46,402 bases of DNA from Candidatus Acidiferrales bacterium (GTDB lineage: Bacteria > Acidobacteriota > Terriglobia > Acidiferrales > UBA7541), in the NCBI GenBank assembly GCA_025451835.1, contig JANWJR010000057.1:1-46402 (forward strand), read 5' to 3'. Position numbers and translations under genes: made by a program. Each line of letters starts with the position of its first letter. Position 1 is the first letter of the stretch. Below are positions 16,986 to 25,543 of the stretch, one piece after another. The notes under the pieces were generated by a model. That model saw nothing but the letters and a program-made list of their open reading frames with translations, was not told where the DNA came from and did no database searches.

Positions 16986-17477
16986 ATGCGCTTCCAAACT
17001 CCGATGCAGAACTCAGCCAAATCACAACTCCGAATTCGCCCCTCGCAGAAGCGCGGCGACACAACGCATGCCGAACCAAATCACGGTGAGAATCACCATG
17101 AATTGATGAGAGATGCGATCGTCGCCGATCAGCGTACGGCTGGCCGTTATGCTCTTAATGCTCGTGTGAACTTCAGTTGGACCGGCCGCAACAGGGAGCG
17201 TCGCGAGGCCCGTGGAAATACCCGCGATGTGAGTCGAAAGGGTGCCTACGTCATTGCGGTTGAGTGTCCTCCTCCGGGAACTGCCGTGGCATTAAGCATT
17301 CTTTTACCGGCGATAGCAGGGGAATCGCGAGCATCGAGAATTGATTCGGATGCCTGCGTGGTTCGAGTCGAATCGCCGCGAAGCACGGAATTCAGGGGCG
17401 GTTTTGCGGTCGCCATCCACCGCACGGACTTACGCGCCGCATGCGATCTTGAACCCGGTGGAAAGAAGACGGAATGA
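16986..17477 (+). CDS. PilZ-domain protein
   Basis: The 163-residue product has a PilZ-like domain from about residue 45 to 155: DQRTAGRYALNARVNFSW supplies the RxxxR-type segment (R at 48 and 52 region), and GNTRDVSRKGAYVIA matches the D/NxSxxG motif, so cyclic-di-GMP binding is plausible. The start is uncertain: ATG 16986 has AGGAC nearby, while ATG 17106 lies closer to the conserved part but lacks a clear ribosome site. Its stop overlaps the next gene as ATGA, tying it to the chain-length protein. It may couple c-di-GMP to exopolysaccharide assembly (inference). Confidence 0.75.
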   Translation: MRFQTPMQNSAKSQLRIRPSQKRGDTTHAEPNHGENHHELMRDAIVADQRTAGRYALNARVNFSWTGRNRERREARGNTRDVSRKGAYVIAVECPPPGTAVALSILLPAIAGESRASRIDSDACVVRVESPRSTEFRGGFAVAIHRTDLRAACDLEPGGKKTE

Positions 17478-19006
17478 ACGGTTTGGCATCTCGATCCGAT
17501 AACCGTCACATCGCAACAATAACGCCGCGCGACATCGTGTCTCCCATCTTTCGCCAGCGTCGGCTCGCGTTAATCGTGTTCATCGGTATATTTCTCGGCG
17601 CCCTTCTCGCGGCTTTTCTGACGCCGCCCGAATACGAAGCCGAGATGAAAATTCTCGTAAATCGCGAGCGCGTCGATCCGGTGGTCACGCCCAATCCCGA
17701 CGTGCCTGTCAGCGCGCTGCCTCTCGCCTCGGTCAGCGAAGAAGATTTGAACTCGGAAGTTGAGCTCATCAAGAGCCACGATCTGCTCGAAAAAGTAGTC
17801 CTCGCCTGTGGCTTGGAATCACAGCGCAATCCGCGTTGGTTCGATCGCGCAATTGACTTCCTTCATGGCGCGCGGCCAGGCAATGCGACGCGCCTTGCTC
17901 GCGCCGTGCAGACTCTCGAAAGCCGGCTTGTGGTGGAACCGCTGAAGAAAACCACGTTGATCCGCTTGTCTTACAAATCCCGCGATCCTCGGCAATCCGC
18001 GCGCGTGCTGAATGCCCTGGGCACGCTGTATCAGGAAAAACACGCTGCCGTGCATCGTCCGCCCGGGACCTTCCGTTTCTTCGATCAGGAAGCCACTCGC
18101 TACCGCCGCGAGCTCGCCGCGGCGGAATCGCAGCTCATCCATTTTGATGGCCGCGAAGGCGTTCTCGACGCCGCAGGCCAGAAGCAACTGGCGCTTCAGC
18201 AGTTGAGCCAGTTCGAATCCCAACTGCAGCAGGCGCAGGCAAATGCCAGCGAATCACGCCAGCGCGTTCGGGAGCTGACGTTGCTGGAGTCTACAACTCC
18301 GGAGCGGCAAACAACCGTGGTCAAGAAGGCTGGGAACGCTCAGCTGCTCGCGGATCTGGAAGACACTTTGCTGAAGCTCGAATTGCAGCACACCGACATG
18401 CTCGTCAAATATTCACCCAAATATCCGCTGGTGCAAGACGTGGAAACTCAGATCGCTGATACTCGCGCCGCCATCGCACGCGCGCAAGAGTCGCCCATCG
18501 AGGAAACGACCACGGATCGCATCCCGGCCAAGGATTGGATGGCCACCGAAATGGTGAAGGCCGAAACCGATCATGCCGGGTTCGAAGCGCAGGTCGCGGC
18601 CTACGCTCATGTTGCCCGTTATTATCAAGGTGTGGCGCAAACGCTCGACGAAAAAGGGTCCGAGCAAGGGGACTTAATCCGCAACGTTAAAACCGCGGAG
18701 GACAATTACAGCCTGTATCTGCGCAAGCGGGAAGACGCGCGGATCTCTGACGCGCTCGACAGTCAACGAATCGTTAACGTATCGATCGCCGAGGCAGCCA
18801 TCGTGCCTGCTTTTCCGGCCATGAATCTGGGATGGCTGTTGATTGGCGCGCTCTTCGGCGCCGGAAGTTTGAGCGTTGCCTCGGCCTACGCCGCGGACCG
18901 CTTGGATCCCAGATTCAGGACACCGGATGAACTACGCCGCTACCTCGATGTGAACGTTCTGGCGGCGATTCCAACGGCCGTTGCTCGGCCAGAGGAGAAC
19001 GCATGA
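17474..19006 (+). CDS. GumC/Wzz-type polysaccharide chain-length protein
   Basis: The 510-residue inner-membrane protein has the polysaccharide co-polymerase layout: cytoplasmic N-terminus, TM1 (about 30-52, LALIVFIGIFLGALLAAFL), a periplasmic Wzz domain (PPEYEAEMKILVNRER), a long coiled-coil stretch (about 200-400, rich in Gln, Glu and Ala) and TM2 (about 455-475, LGWLLIGALFGAGSL). It ends soon after DRLDPRFRTPDELRRYLDVNVLAAIP and has no fused kinase; the next gene, overlapping by ATGA, supplies a CpsD-like ATPase. It would set chain length and help export of the Wzx/Wzy polymer. Confidence 0.9.
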   Translation: MNGLASRSDNRHIATITPRDIVSPIFRQRRLALIVFIGIFLGALLAAFLTPPEYEAEMKILVNRERVDPVVTPNPDVPVSALPLASVSEEDLNSEVELIKSHDLLEKVVLACGLESQRNPRWFDRAIDFLHGARPGNATRLARAVQTLESRLVVEPLKKTTLIRLSYKSRDPRQSARVLNALGTLYQEKHAAVHRPPGTFRFFDQEATRYRRELAAAESQLIHFDGREGVLDAAGQKQLALQQLSQFESQLQQAQANASESRQRVRELTLLESTTPERQTTVVKKAGNAQLLADLEDTLLKLELQHTDMLVKYSPKYPLVQDVETQIADTRAAIARAQESPIEETTTDRIPAKDWMATEMVKAETDHAGFEAQVAAYAHVARYYQGVAQTLDEKGSEQGDLIRNVKTAEDNYSLYLRKREDARISDALDSQRIVNVSIAEAAIVPAFPAMNLGWLLIGALFGAGSLSVASAYAADRLDPRFRTPDELRRYLDVNVLAAIPTAVARPEENA

Positions 19007-19755
19007 GCCGGAGTTTCGATATTCCGGATAGATCTGAAGCACGCGCCGATCCATTCACTCCCGTGGCTTCACCAGCGCCTCGGGCCCCCGGTGCCTCCGT
19101 TCGGCCAATAAGTCTTGTAAATCGCACGCCGGAGCATGGCGAAGTCTTGAAGCTCGTTCAGCGTATTTTTATTCTTCCGGGTCCGTCTGCGGCTCCTCGA
19201 ATCGTCGCATTCAGCGGGATCGAACCCGGAGATGGATGCAGTTGGGTTTGCATACACGCAGCCCATGAACTGGCGGAGCAGGCTGCCGGCACTGTCTGTC
19301 TTGTGGACGCAAACCTGCGGTCTCCGGCATTCCACGAGCACTTTCGACTCGAAAACGGCTCTGACTTTGCTTCATCGCCTCGCACGCTGCCGCCACCGGG
19401 CGAATTCGTGCGAAAACTTCCTGGCCGCAACTTCTCACTTATCGGCGTGGATGGCGCAGACCTGGACATTGCCAGTGCGCTTAATCCCCTGCGGATGAAG
19501 TCGTTTATGGCCGGCTTGCGGCGCCAATTTGACTACACTCTGGTTGATACGCCCGCGCTCAGCATTTGTAACGATGCTGTCTTGCTGGGTCAGGTAGCGG
19601 ACGGAATCGTGCTCGTCGTAGGGTCCAATTCAACTCGTCGCGAGACGGCGCGAATTGCAAAAGAGGGTTTGCGGGCAGCGAATGTGCCGGTACTGGGTGC
19701 GGTTCTAAACAAACGAACGTTTCCGATCCCCGAGCGGCTTTATCGACGACTGTAA
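19003..19755 (+). CDS. CpsD/CapB-like ATPase with degenerate P-loop
   Basis: The 250-residue cytoplasmic protein aligns with bacterial tyrosine kinases of the CpsD/CapB/Wzc type, which cycle with a chain-length partner. A Walker A-prime motif (VCLVDANLRSP, Asp102) and Walker B (FDYTLVDTPAL, Asp182) are present, but the P-loop reads PGDGCSW at 75-81 instead of PGEGKST: Lys is replaced by Cys79. The C-terminus ends in RRL with no tyrosine cluster. It is therefore probably not an active autokinase and may act as a structural or nucleotide-sensing partner of GumC, with which it overlaps by ATGA. Confidence 0.85.
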   Translation: MSRSFDIPDRSEARADPFTPVASPAPRAPGASVRPISLVNRTPEHGEVLKLVQRIFILPGPSAAPRIVAFSGIEPGDGCSWVCIHAAHELAEQAAGTVCLVDANLRSPAFHEHFRLENGSDFASSPRTLPPPGEFVRKLPGRNFSLIGVDGADLDIASALNPLRMKSFMAGLRRQFDYTLVDTPALSICNDAVLLGQVADGIVLVVGSNSTRRETARIAKEGLRAANVPVLGAVLNKRTFPIPERLYRRL

Positions 19756-19955
19756 AACGGGCACTGGGGTCGGCTTGAGCCGCCACAACGTGGGATACAG
19801 CGCGCGCGGAATCGTCCGCTGTGACTGAGAAGAGCGGAGCTTTGCCTTAACCGAACGGCGATTGCTCCGCGCCGATAGGCCGCTTCGAACACATCGGCCA
19901 CACCAGGACAGCTGCCAATCGAACTGTGCCAGACTCCGCTTTCGAAGTCGGAATT

Positions 19956-21227
19956 ATGCCAGTAACAGCCGAAATCCCAACTCCCGGCCGCGACCACATT
20001 AGAATTCCGCTTTCGCGTCCGGATATAGGCGAACGCGAGATCGAATATGTCACTCGCGTTCTTCGCTCCGGCCAGCTCAGCCTTGGTCCATGCCTCGCCG
20101 AATTCGAAGAGAGCTTCGCAGCATACGCAGGCACGCGCTATGCCGTCGCGGTCAATAGCGGCACGTCCGCGCTTCATCTCGCCGTAAAGGCGCTCGGAAT
20201 CGGCCCGGGAGACGAAGTCTTTACGTCGTCCTTCAGCTTTGTGGCCTCGGCGAATTGTCTGCTCTATGAGGGCGCACGGCCCGTCTTCGTCGACGTTCAC
20301 CCGGACACCCTGAATCTGAATCCCGCCCAACTCTGGGCAACGATCACGCGTGAATACACTTGGGAGCCGCGCGATCGCCGGCTGGTGAACCGCCTCTCAG
20401 GGCGCGTGGCCAAGGCAATTCTGCCGATCCACGTCTTCGGTCTTCCGTGCGATATGGCGCCCATCGTCGCCATCGCACGCGAGTTCAACCTTCGCATCCT
20501 CGAGGATGCATGCGAGGCCGTCGGCGCCGAATATTGCGGCAGACGCGTTGGCACGTTCGGCCATGCTGGCGTCTTTGCCTTCTACCCAAACAAGCAGATG
20601 ACAACCGCTGAGGGCGGCATGCTTGTGACGAACGATTCCGAAATCGCCCGGTTATGCCGCAGCCTTCGCAACCAGGGCCGCGATGATAGCGATGGCTGGC
20701 TGCATCACGTCCGTCTTGGCTATAACTATCGCCTCAGCGATCTTCATGCGGCCCTCGGGCTGGCCCAATTGGACCGCATCGAGGAGTTACTCGCCGACCG
20801 AGCGCGAGTTGCTCGAGCCTATTCCGCCCGCCTCGCAGGCTGTCCATTGCTCTCCATCCCGGAGAACGCGCCGGACGCCAAACGCAGTTGGTTCGTCTAC
20901 GTCATTCAATTGCAGCGACCATCGCCAAGGCCCGCTCGCGATCGCCTGAAGGCTGCATTGCGTGCGCGAGGCATCGCCTCCGCCGCGTATTTTCCGCCAA
21001 TTCACCGCCAGCCTTATTTTCGCGGCTATGCGCCCATGTCGCGCTCTTTCCTGCCGCACACCGAAGCAGCTTCTGGCAGGTGCCTCTCTCTTCCGTTTTT
21101 CTCCGCCATGACTGATTCGCAGGTGGACGAAGTATGCGCCGCGGTAATCGAGATTCTTTCGCAGATTCACGCGGATTACTCCGAAGTGCAAGAGCACCCG
21201 ACCGAGGTTGCACGGTCCGCGTTCTGA
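19956..21227 (+). CDS. DegT/DnrJ/EryC1/StrS sugar aminotransferase
   Basis: The 423-residue PLP enzyme belongs to the family that transaminates nucleotide-linked keto sugars. Visible landmarks are NSGTSALHLAVKALGIGPGD (67-86), Asp184 in ILEDACEA as the pyridine-nitrogen partner, and Lys213 in FYPNKQMTTAEGG as the Schiff-base lysine. The C-terminal YFPPIHRQPYF and LPFFSAMTDSQVDEV are typical. It supplies an amino sugar for the repeat unit; no dehydratase partner is in the window. ATG 19956 was preferred to 19926 from conservation only; no strong ribosome site is seen. The 200 bases before it hold nothing recognisable. Confidence 0.9.
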   Translation: MPVTAEIPTPGRDHIRIPLSRPDIGEREIEYVTRVLRSGQLSLGPCLAEFEESFAAYAGTRYAVAVNSGTSALHLAVKALGIGPGDEVFTSSFSFVASANCLLYEGARPVFVDVHPDTLNLNPAQLWATITREYTWEPRDRRLVNRLSGRVAKAILPIHVFGLPCDMAPIVAIAREFNLRILEDACEAVGAEYCGRRVGTFGHAGVFAFYPNKQMTTAEGGMLVTNDSEIARLCRSLRNQGRDDSDGWLHHVRLGYNYRLSDLHAALGLAQLDRIEELLADRARVARAYSARLAGCPLLSIPENAPDAKRSWFVYVIQLQRPSPRPARDRLKAALRARGIASAAYFPPIHRQPYFRGYAPMSRSFLPHTEAASGRCLSLPFFSAMTDSQVDEVCAAVIEILSQIHADYSEVQEHPTEVARSAF

Positions 21228-21244
21228 CGTTCGCGGACGCTTAA

Positions 21245-22201
21245 ATGTCATCGGCAAATCACATTCGTATTTCTGGAATCGCACGTTCGCTCCCCAAGAG
21301 CGCGACCGCCAAAGGAATCGACGCTGCCAAGGTTTGCCCCCTGTGTGGGTCGCACGAAACACGTTTTGCATTCGCCGAGAATCATGTCGCGCTCCGCACT
21401 TGCTGCCATTGCGATTTGTTTTTCGTCTCGCCCTATCCGGCGAGCGAAAGCCAGCACGTCCGCGTGGCTTCCGGCTCCCAAGCAGAGATTGAAATCCTCG
21501 ATTTGCAGCGCCGCTACCAGGGCGAGAAGCTGTACTATGGTCGCCACTTTCCACTGATCGCCGAGGAATGCACCGGAGCGAAATTTCTTCTCGATGTTGG
21601 CTGCGGCGCTGGACACCTGCTGGAACGGCTCGCATCGCAACCAGGACTATATCGCGCGGGAATCGAGCTGAATCCGCAGGCCGCTCAATTTGCGCGGCGC
21701 ACGGCCGGGTGCGAAATCATCGAAACTCCATTTGAAAAATTTCAGGCAGCGCGGCGATTTGACGTAATTACCTTGATCAACGTGTTCTCGCATATTCCAT
21801 CTTTCGAACGGATGTTTTATGCGCTGCGCGAATCATTACAGCCCGGCGGAAAAGTGGTTCTCAGGACCACCGAAATGGCTCCGAACGTTCATCGCTGGAG
21901 CCAGCTCCACTGGGGAATACCTGACGACATTCATTTCCTGGGGCTCCGAACGCTCGACCTGCTCGCCCAGAAATACGGATTCACGGTCACACGCCGTATA
22001 TGCACCCCCTACGATGACGAGCTCTTTCTGCCATCGCGATGGCGGCAGACGGGCCGCAGCCGGCTTGTAAATCTTGCGAAGATTGCCGGGTTGCGGACAC
22101 CCTTTGCACTGCCGGCCCTGAAAAAGTTATACACCCGGACGTTCGGCGGTCGCCTTTTCCTCTCGTTTATCGTTCTCAGGCCTATCTCTAACGGCAATTA
22201 G
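21245..22201 (+). CDS. SAM methyltransferase with N-terminal zinc ribbon
   Basis: The 318-residue protein has a four-cysteine zinc-ribbon-like start (CPLCG at about 32-36 and CCHCDLFF at about 54-61), then a class I methyltransferase domain: FLLDVGCGAGHLLERL as motif I, AGIELNPQAAQFARR as motif II, and DVITLINVFSHIPSFERMFYAL as the motif IV region. This architecture is common in glycan and natural-product clusters, where such enzymes methylate sugars. It begins 18 bases after the aminotransferase stop, consistent with acting on the same amino sugar or on the growing glycan. Confidence 0.85.
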   Translation: MSSANHIRISGIARSLPKSATAKGIDAAKVCPLCGSHETRFAFAENHVALRTCCHCDLFFVSPYPASESQHVRVASGSQAEIEILDLQRRYQGEKLYYGRHFPLIAEECTGAKFLLDVGCGAGHLLERLASQPGLYRAGIELNPQAAQFARRTAGCEIIETPFEKFQAARRFDVITLINVFSHIPSFERMFYALRESLQPGGKVVLRTTEMAPNVHRWSQLHWGIPDDIHFLGLRTLDLLAQKYGFTVTRRICTPYDDELFLPSRWRQTGRSRLVNLAKIAGLRTPFALPALKKLYTRTFGGRLFLSFIVLRPISNGN

Positions 22202-22252
22202 CCGGCTCACGCAGCGCGAATGGAAGCCCTAAACAAAGCGGAGGCAGGAGTG

Positions 22253-23275
22253 ATGCGATCTCCATTCGTCGTGCGGACGATTCGGAAGCATCCGCATCTT
22301 TACTCCGCGGTCTGCAAAGCGCGATTGCTATACTCTCGCCGCATCGCGGGCGCCGGGGCGCGTTCGCTCTTCCGCCAAAACCGCAGGCTCTTCTCGATGA
22401 ACGAGTTCGAAAGTCAACAGGTGGAAAACCTTCGGACCCATGGTTACGCGCTCGCGCCCTCTTTTTTTTCAAAATCCGTGATGGACGAAATTCACACCAA
22501 AGCCGATGCGATGTTTCACGGTCTCGCAATCGATCCCGAACGTGCGTATTCGGTTCAGACTGGCCAGCGCGCCAATCTTGCGGGACTTTCCTACAACGAG
22601 CTAGCCGCCACCGAAAAAATGATCGCCCTGCGCAATCCGTTGATCCGCATCCCCGAATTGCTCGCCATCGCCTTTCACGAAAGCATTTTGAAAATCGCGG
22701 CCAATTTCCTCGGCGCCGTTCCGCCTCTTTATCGCGTCACGCTCGTCCGCGATTTTCCGCATGCGCGGCCGCTGCATTCGAGCAACTTCCACAAGGACAA
22801 CGACGAAGCAGACTCGCTGCAAATTTTCATTTACCTCGTGGACATCGACGACGCTCACGGGCCGCTCGTCTACATTCCCGGTTCGAACCGCTACGACGTG
22901 CGTTCCTGCCGCCCGCGGCTTGCGCGCGACCTCGGGATTCCTGCCAATGACGGCCGCCTCAGCGACGAAGAAGTGCTCCGCGTCTACCCGCGCGAATCGT
23001 GGGTCACTCTCCGCACCGATCGCGGAAGCCTCGCAGCCATTCATGGCAATGGTATCCACAAAGGGCCGGCATGGACGCGGCCCGGCGACCCCGGTAATCA
23101 GCCGCGTACCGCGATCAAGCTCGATCTGCACGGTTACAAAGCGGCTGTTGCGCGCGATCGGCGCGAAAACCGCATTCGCAGAGCGGATTTCGATCGTATG
23201 ACCGAACTTCAACGACTTTTCGCCCATGCCACGTTCACGGAAGAGCGCAGAAAAGTCCTGGCTCACGCAGGCTAA
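22253..23275 (+). CDS. Phytanoyl-CoA dioxygenase (PhyH) family oxygenase
   Basis: The 340-residue protein belongs to the non-heme Fe(II)/2-oxoglutarate PhyH family. The iron triad is visible: His180 and Asp182 in NFHKDND, and a distal His (His264 or His269) in AAIHGNGIHKG, with Arg285 in QPRTAIK as the likely 2-oxoglutarate anchor. The double-stranded beta-helix core is FIYLVDIDDAHGPLVYIPG. The start is a choice: ATG 22253 follows GGAGGCAGGAG; ATG 22220 lacks a ribosome site. In this cluster it probably hydroxylates or oxidises a sugar or lipid-linked intermediate; the substrate is unknown. Confidence 0.85.
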   Translation: MRSPFVVRTIRKHPHLYSAVCKARLLYSRRIAGAGARSLFRQNRRLFSMNEFESQQVENLRTHGYALAPSFFSKSVMDEIHTKADAMFHGLAIDPERAYSVQTGQRANLAGLSYNELAATEKMIALRNPLIRIPELLAIAFHESILKIAANFLGAVPPLYRVTLVRDFPHARPLHSSNFHKDNDEADSLQIFIYLVDIDDAHGPLVYIPGSNRYDVRSCRPRLARDLGIPANDGRLSDEEVLRVYPRESWVTLRTDRGSLAAIHGNGIHKGPAWTRPGDPGNQPRTAIKLDLHGYKAAVARDRRENRIRRADFDRMTELQRLFAHATFTEERRKVLAHAG

Positions 23276-23296
23276 GTCAATGAAGGACCAAGGCAC

Positions 23297-24151
23297 ATGA
23301 TGCTCCGCGCCACTGCTTCGCGAGCTAGCGTCCTGCTCGCAAAAAATCCCGGGCTTTTTTGCCGGATGATGGTTGCAAAACTCGCCACCACGCGACGTAT
23401 GCCGCCGCTCCCCGCGCGGAAGGAAATCAACGGCGTAACTTTTGAATACGATCTCGCCGCTTATCGAGGCCTTGCGCCGATGTATTTCGGTTCATACGCG
23501 CTGTTGGTGGTTGAAGCCATGAAACGCTTCCTCGGGCCGGGCGGTGTCTTCATCGATGTCGGCTCGAACATCGGATATCTTTCGGCGATTGCCGCCGGAC
23601 TTGTGGGCGCCCAAGGCGAGGTCCACGCGTTCGAGCCCGCGCTTCCCTATTTCGAAAGATTGCGTCGCCTCGCGCAACTGAATCCCGGTTACAACATAAT
23701 CGTCAATCCCTGTGGCGTCGGAGAGCAGGCGGGTCACGCGAAGATTTACATCACGCGCGAAGCCGGGCAGAACACCGTGGTCCCTGCGTACAAATCGGGT
23801 CCCGAAATCATCGACACGCAGGATATCCCCGTCATCCGGCTCGATTGCTATATCGAGCAGCACCGCATCGAGCGTATCTCGCTGATCAAGATCGACGCCG
23901 AGGGATTCGAATTCCCTATTCTCAAGGGACTCCAGCGTTACTTTGCAACTACCGGACACCGTCCGCCGATCGTTTGCGAAATTGCTCCGCGTGCTTACCC
24001 GCTCATGGGAAACGCTCTGTCGGAGCTGTCGGATTACATGAAAGAGCAGGGATACGCGGCGTTCGATTTGATCGATGCCTCAACCCCCGTCGACATTACT
24101 GAGATCAAGCACGTCGATGATGTCCTATTTCTCGCACGGAGAGCGGCGTAG
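23297..24151 (+). CDS. FkbM-family methyltransferase
   Basis: The 284-residue protein has the FkbM-type methyltransferase fold: FIDVGSNIGYLSAIAAGL (about 77-94) as the SAM-binding motif I, VHAFEPALPYFERL as motif II, and LIKIDAEGFEFPILKGL (about 196-212), a hallmark of FkbM proteins, with ICEI-like PPIVCEIAP after it. FkbM enzymes O-methylate hydroxyl groups of sugars or macrolides. It lies 21 bases after the PhyH oxygenase and 6 bases before the polymerase, so a hydroxylated position made by PhyH could be its acceptor (inference). Confidence 0.88.
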   Translation: MMLRATASRASVLLAKNPGLFCRMMVAKLATTRRMPPLPARKEINGVTFEYDLAAYRGLAPMYFGSYALLVVEAMKRFLGPGGVFIDVGSNIGYLSAIAAGLVGAQGEVHAFEPALPYFERLRRLAQLNPGYNIIVNPCGVGEQAGHAKIYITREAGQNTVVPAYKSGPEIIDTQDIPVIRLDCYIEQHRIERISLIKIDAEGFEFPILKGLQRYFATTGHRPPIVCEIAPRAYPLMGNALSELSDYMKEQGYAAFDLIDASTPVDITEIKHVDDVLFLARRAA

Positions 24152-24157
24152 ACGACA

Positions 24158-25543
24158 ATGAACGCCGAACGCACGTTCCGCGCATTTCCGCTCAACAATT
24201 TCTCTGCATCCGTCTGGCAGATTGCCACGCTAATCACGGCGATTGCCGTTGGCTTCGTATTCTTCTCGCTTGAGGTTGCCCCAACCGCGATTTTTGCAGC
24301 GACCCTCGGCATCGCTGCTGCCATTGCTTTGATCTTCTATCCGGAAGTGGCGCTCGCACTCTATGTAGTTGTAGGCGACGTCAAAGGCGACGACCGCATC
24401 GCGTCGCTACTTCCCGTGGATTTCACGATTGCTCTGGCCGCAATTCTTCTCATCGGAGTCGCCGTCAACCTCTTGCGTAAAAAGCCCGTGCTGTCGCCGC
24501 CGCCGGTCTATTTCCTGTACGTTGTCCTCGTCGCGATCATGGCGGCGAGCCTGACGTACACTCCCGCGCTCGGCGCAGGCGTTGAAAAGCTCGGGCGATT
24601 CCTCACATTCACAGCCGTCGTCATCGTTGCGCCGTTTTTCGTTCTCGGGACCCGCCGCGCGATGACGCGATTTCTCGGCGGCTTCTGCGTCGCGGCTTTC
24701 GCCATTTGTGCTTGTTCACTCACTGGTCTCGAAGGAACGGAGCGCCTCGAATCCCTCAGTGGCAACACGATCGGCCTGGGCCACGTTGCCTGCGCATTGT
24801 TGATTGTGATTTGGTTTGGCGTTTTGCCTCAACTCTCATTTCGCGGAAGAGTCCTGTTGTATCCGCTGCTTGCGGTTCCGGCAATAGCGCTGATCGGCTC
24901 CGGCTCGCGGGGCTCCGTCATTGCGTTGGGCCTAGCCCTTCTGCTCGGCATTTATTTCTACCGCCGCCTTGCGCTCGATCTCCTCTGCCTTGCGACGCTA
25001 GGACTACTAGCTCTGCCGCTCGCCGGCCTTCCGCGAGCGTCGCTCGATTATTTGGCAACGCTCACTCAAAGCACGAATCTCGAAGGCCTGCTCAGCTTTC
25101 GAACCGCCTTGCTGTCTTACGGTTGGAACCTGTTGCAGCGCCATCCGCTATTCGGGGCCGGGCTGGCCGGCTACCGCTATTCCTCGCCGAATCCCGGCCT
25201 GTACAAATGGCCCCACAACATCTTTCTCGAGGTCGCTTGTGAGATCGGCATTCCCGCCGCGATGCTGGTTTTCGCAATTTTCTTCAGCGCGATTCGCGAG
25301 GCGTTCCGCCAAGCCATGGATCGCCTGACTCCGGGCTTTGCGTTTTCGCTGCTCGCGGCAGCGCTCTTGCTCTCCGGAATCATCAACGGACTTAACACGG
25401 GCGACATTAATTCCGACCGTCTCACGTGGCTCTTCGTCGCTCTGGTATTCGTGGTGCGCGGACTTCGCCACAACCTGCACGGCGATTCTTCAGAACACAG
25501 GAGCTTTCAGAACGTGAACCATTTTTCGACGGCCTGCGAATGA
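24158..25543 (+). CDS. O-antigen polymerase/ligase family membrane protein (Wzy/WaaL)
   Basis: The 461-residue protein has about eleven hydrophobic segments across its length, and a periplasmic loop region near residues 300-350 containing RTALLSYGWNLLQRHPLFGAGLAGYRY and HNIFLEVACEIG, the most conserved part of the O-antigen ligase superfamily. Arg at 253 in IGSGSRGSVIALGLA is also typical. It would polymerise lipid-linked repeat units in the periplasm, or ligate the polymer; within a Wzx/GumC cluster a Wzy-like polymerase is more likely. Its stop overlaps the following glycosyltransferase as ATGA. Confidence 0.85.
   Translation: MNAERTFRAFPLNNFSASVWQIATLITAIAVGFVFFSLEVAPTAIFAATLGIAAAIALIFYPEVALALYVVVGDVKGDDRIASLLPVDFTIALAAILLIGVAVNLLRKKPVLSPPPVYFLYVVLVAIMAASLTYTPALGAGVEKLGRFLTFTAVVIVAPFFVLGTRRAMTRFLGGFCVAAFAICACSLTGLEGTERLESLSGNTIGLGHVACALLIVIWFGVLPQLSFRGRVLLYPLLAVPAIALIGSGSRGSVIALGLALLLGIYFYRRLALDLLCLATLGLLALPLAGLPRASLDYLATLTQSTNLEGLLSFRTALLSYGWNLLQRHPLFGAGLAGYRYSSPNPGLYKWPHNIFLEVACEIGIPAAMLVFAIFFSAIREAFRQAMDRLTPGFAFSLLAAALLLSGIINGLNTGDINSDRLTWLFVALVFVVRGLRHNLHGDSSEHRSFQNVNHFSTACE

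Noticed and set aside
20787-21635. A 282-residue minus-strand open frame opposite the aminotransferase and methyltransferase
   Set aside because: It crosses two well-supported genes and reads as low-complexity Arg-rich sequence.
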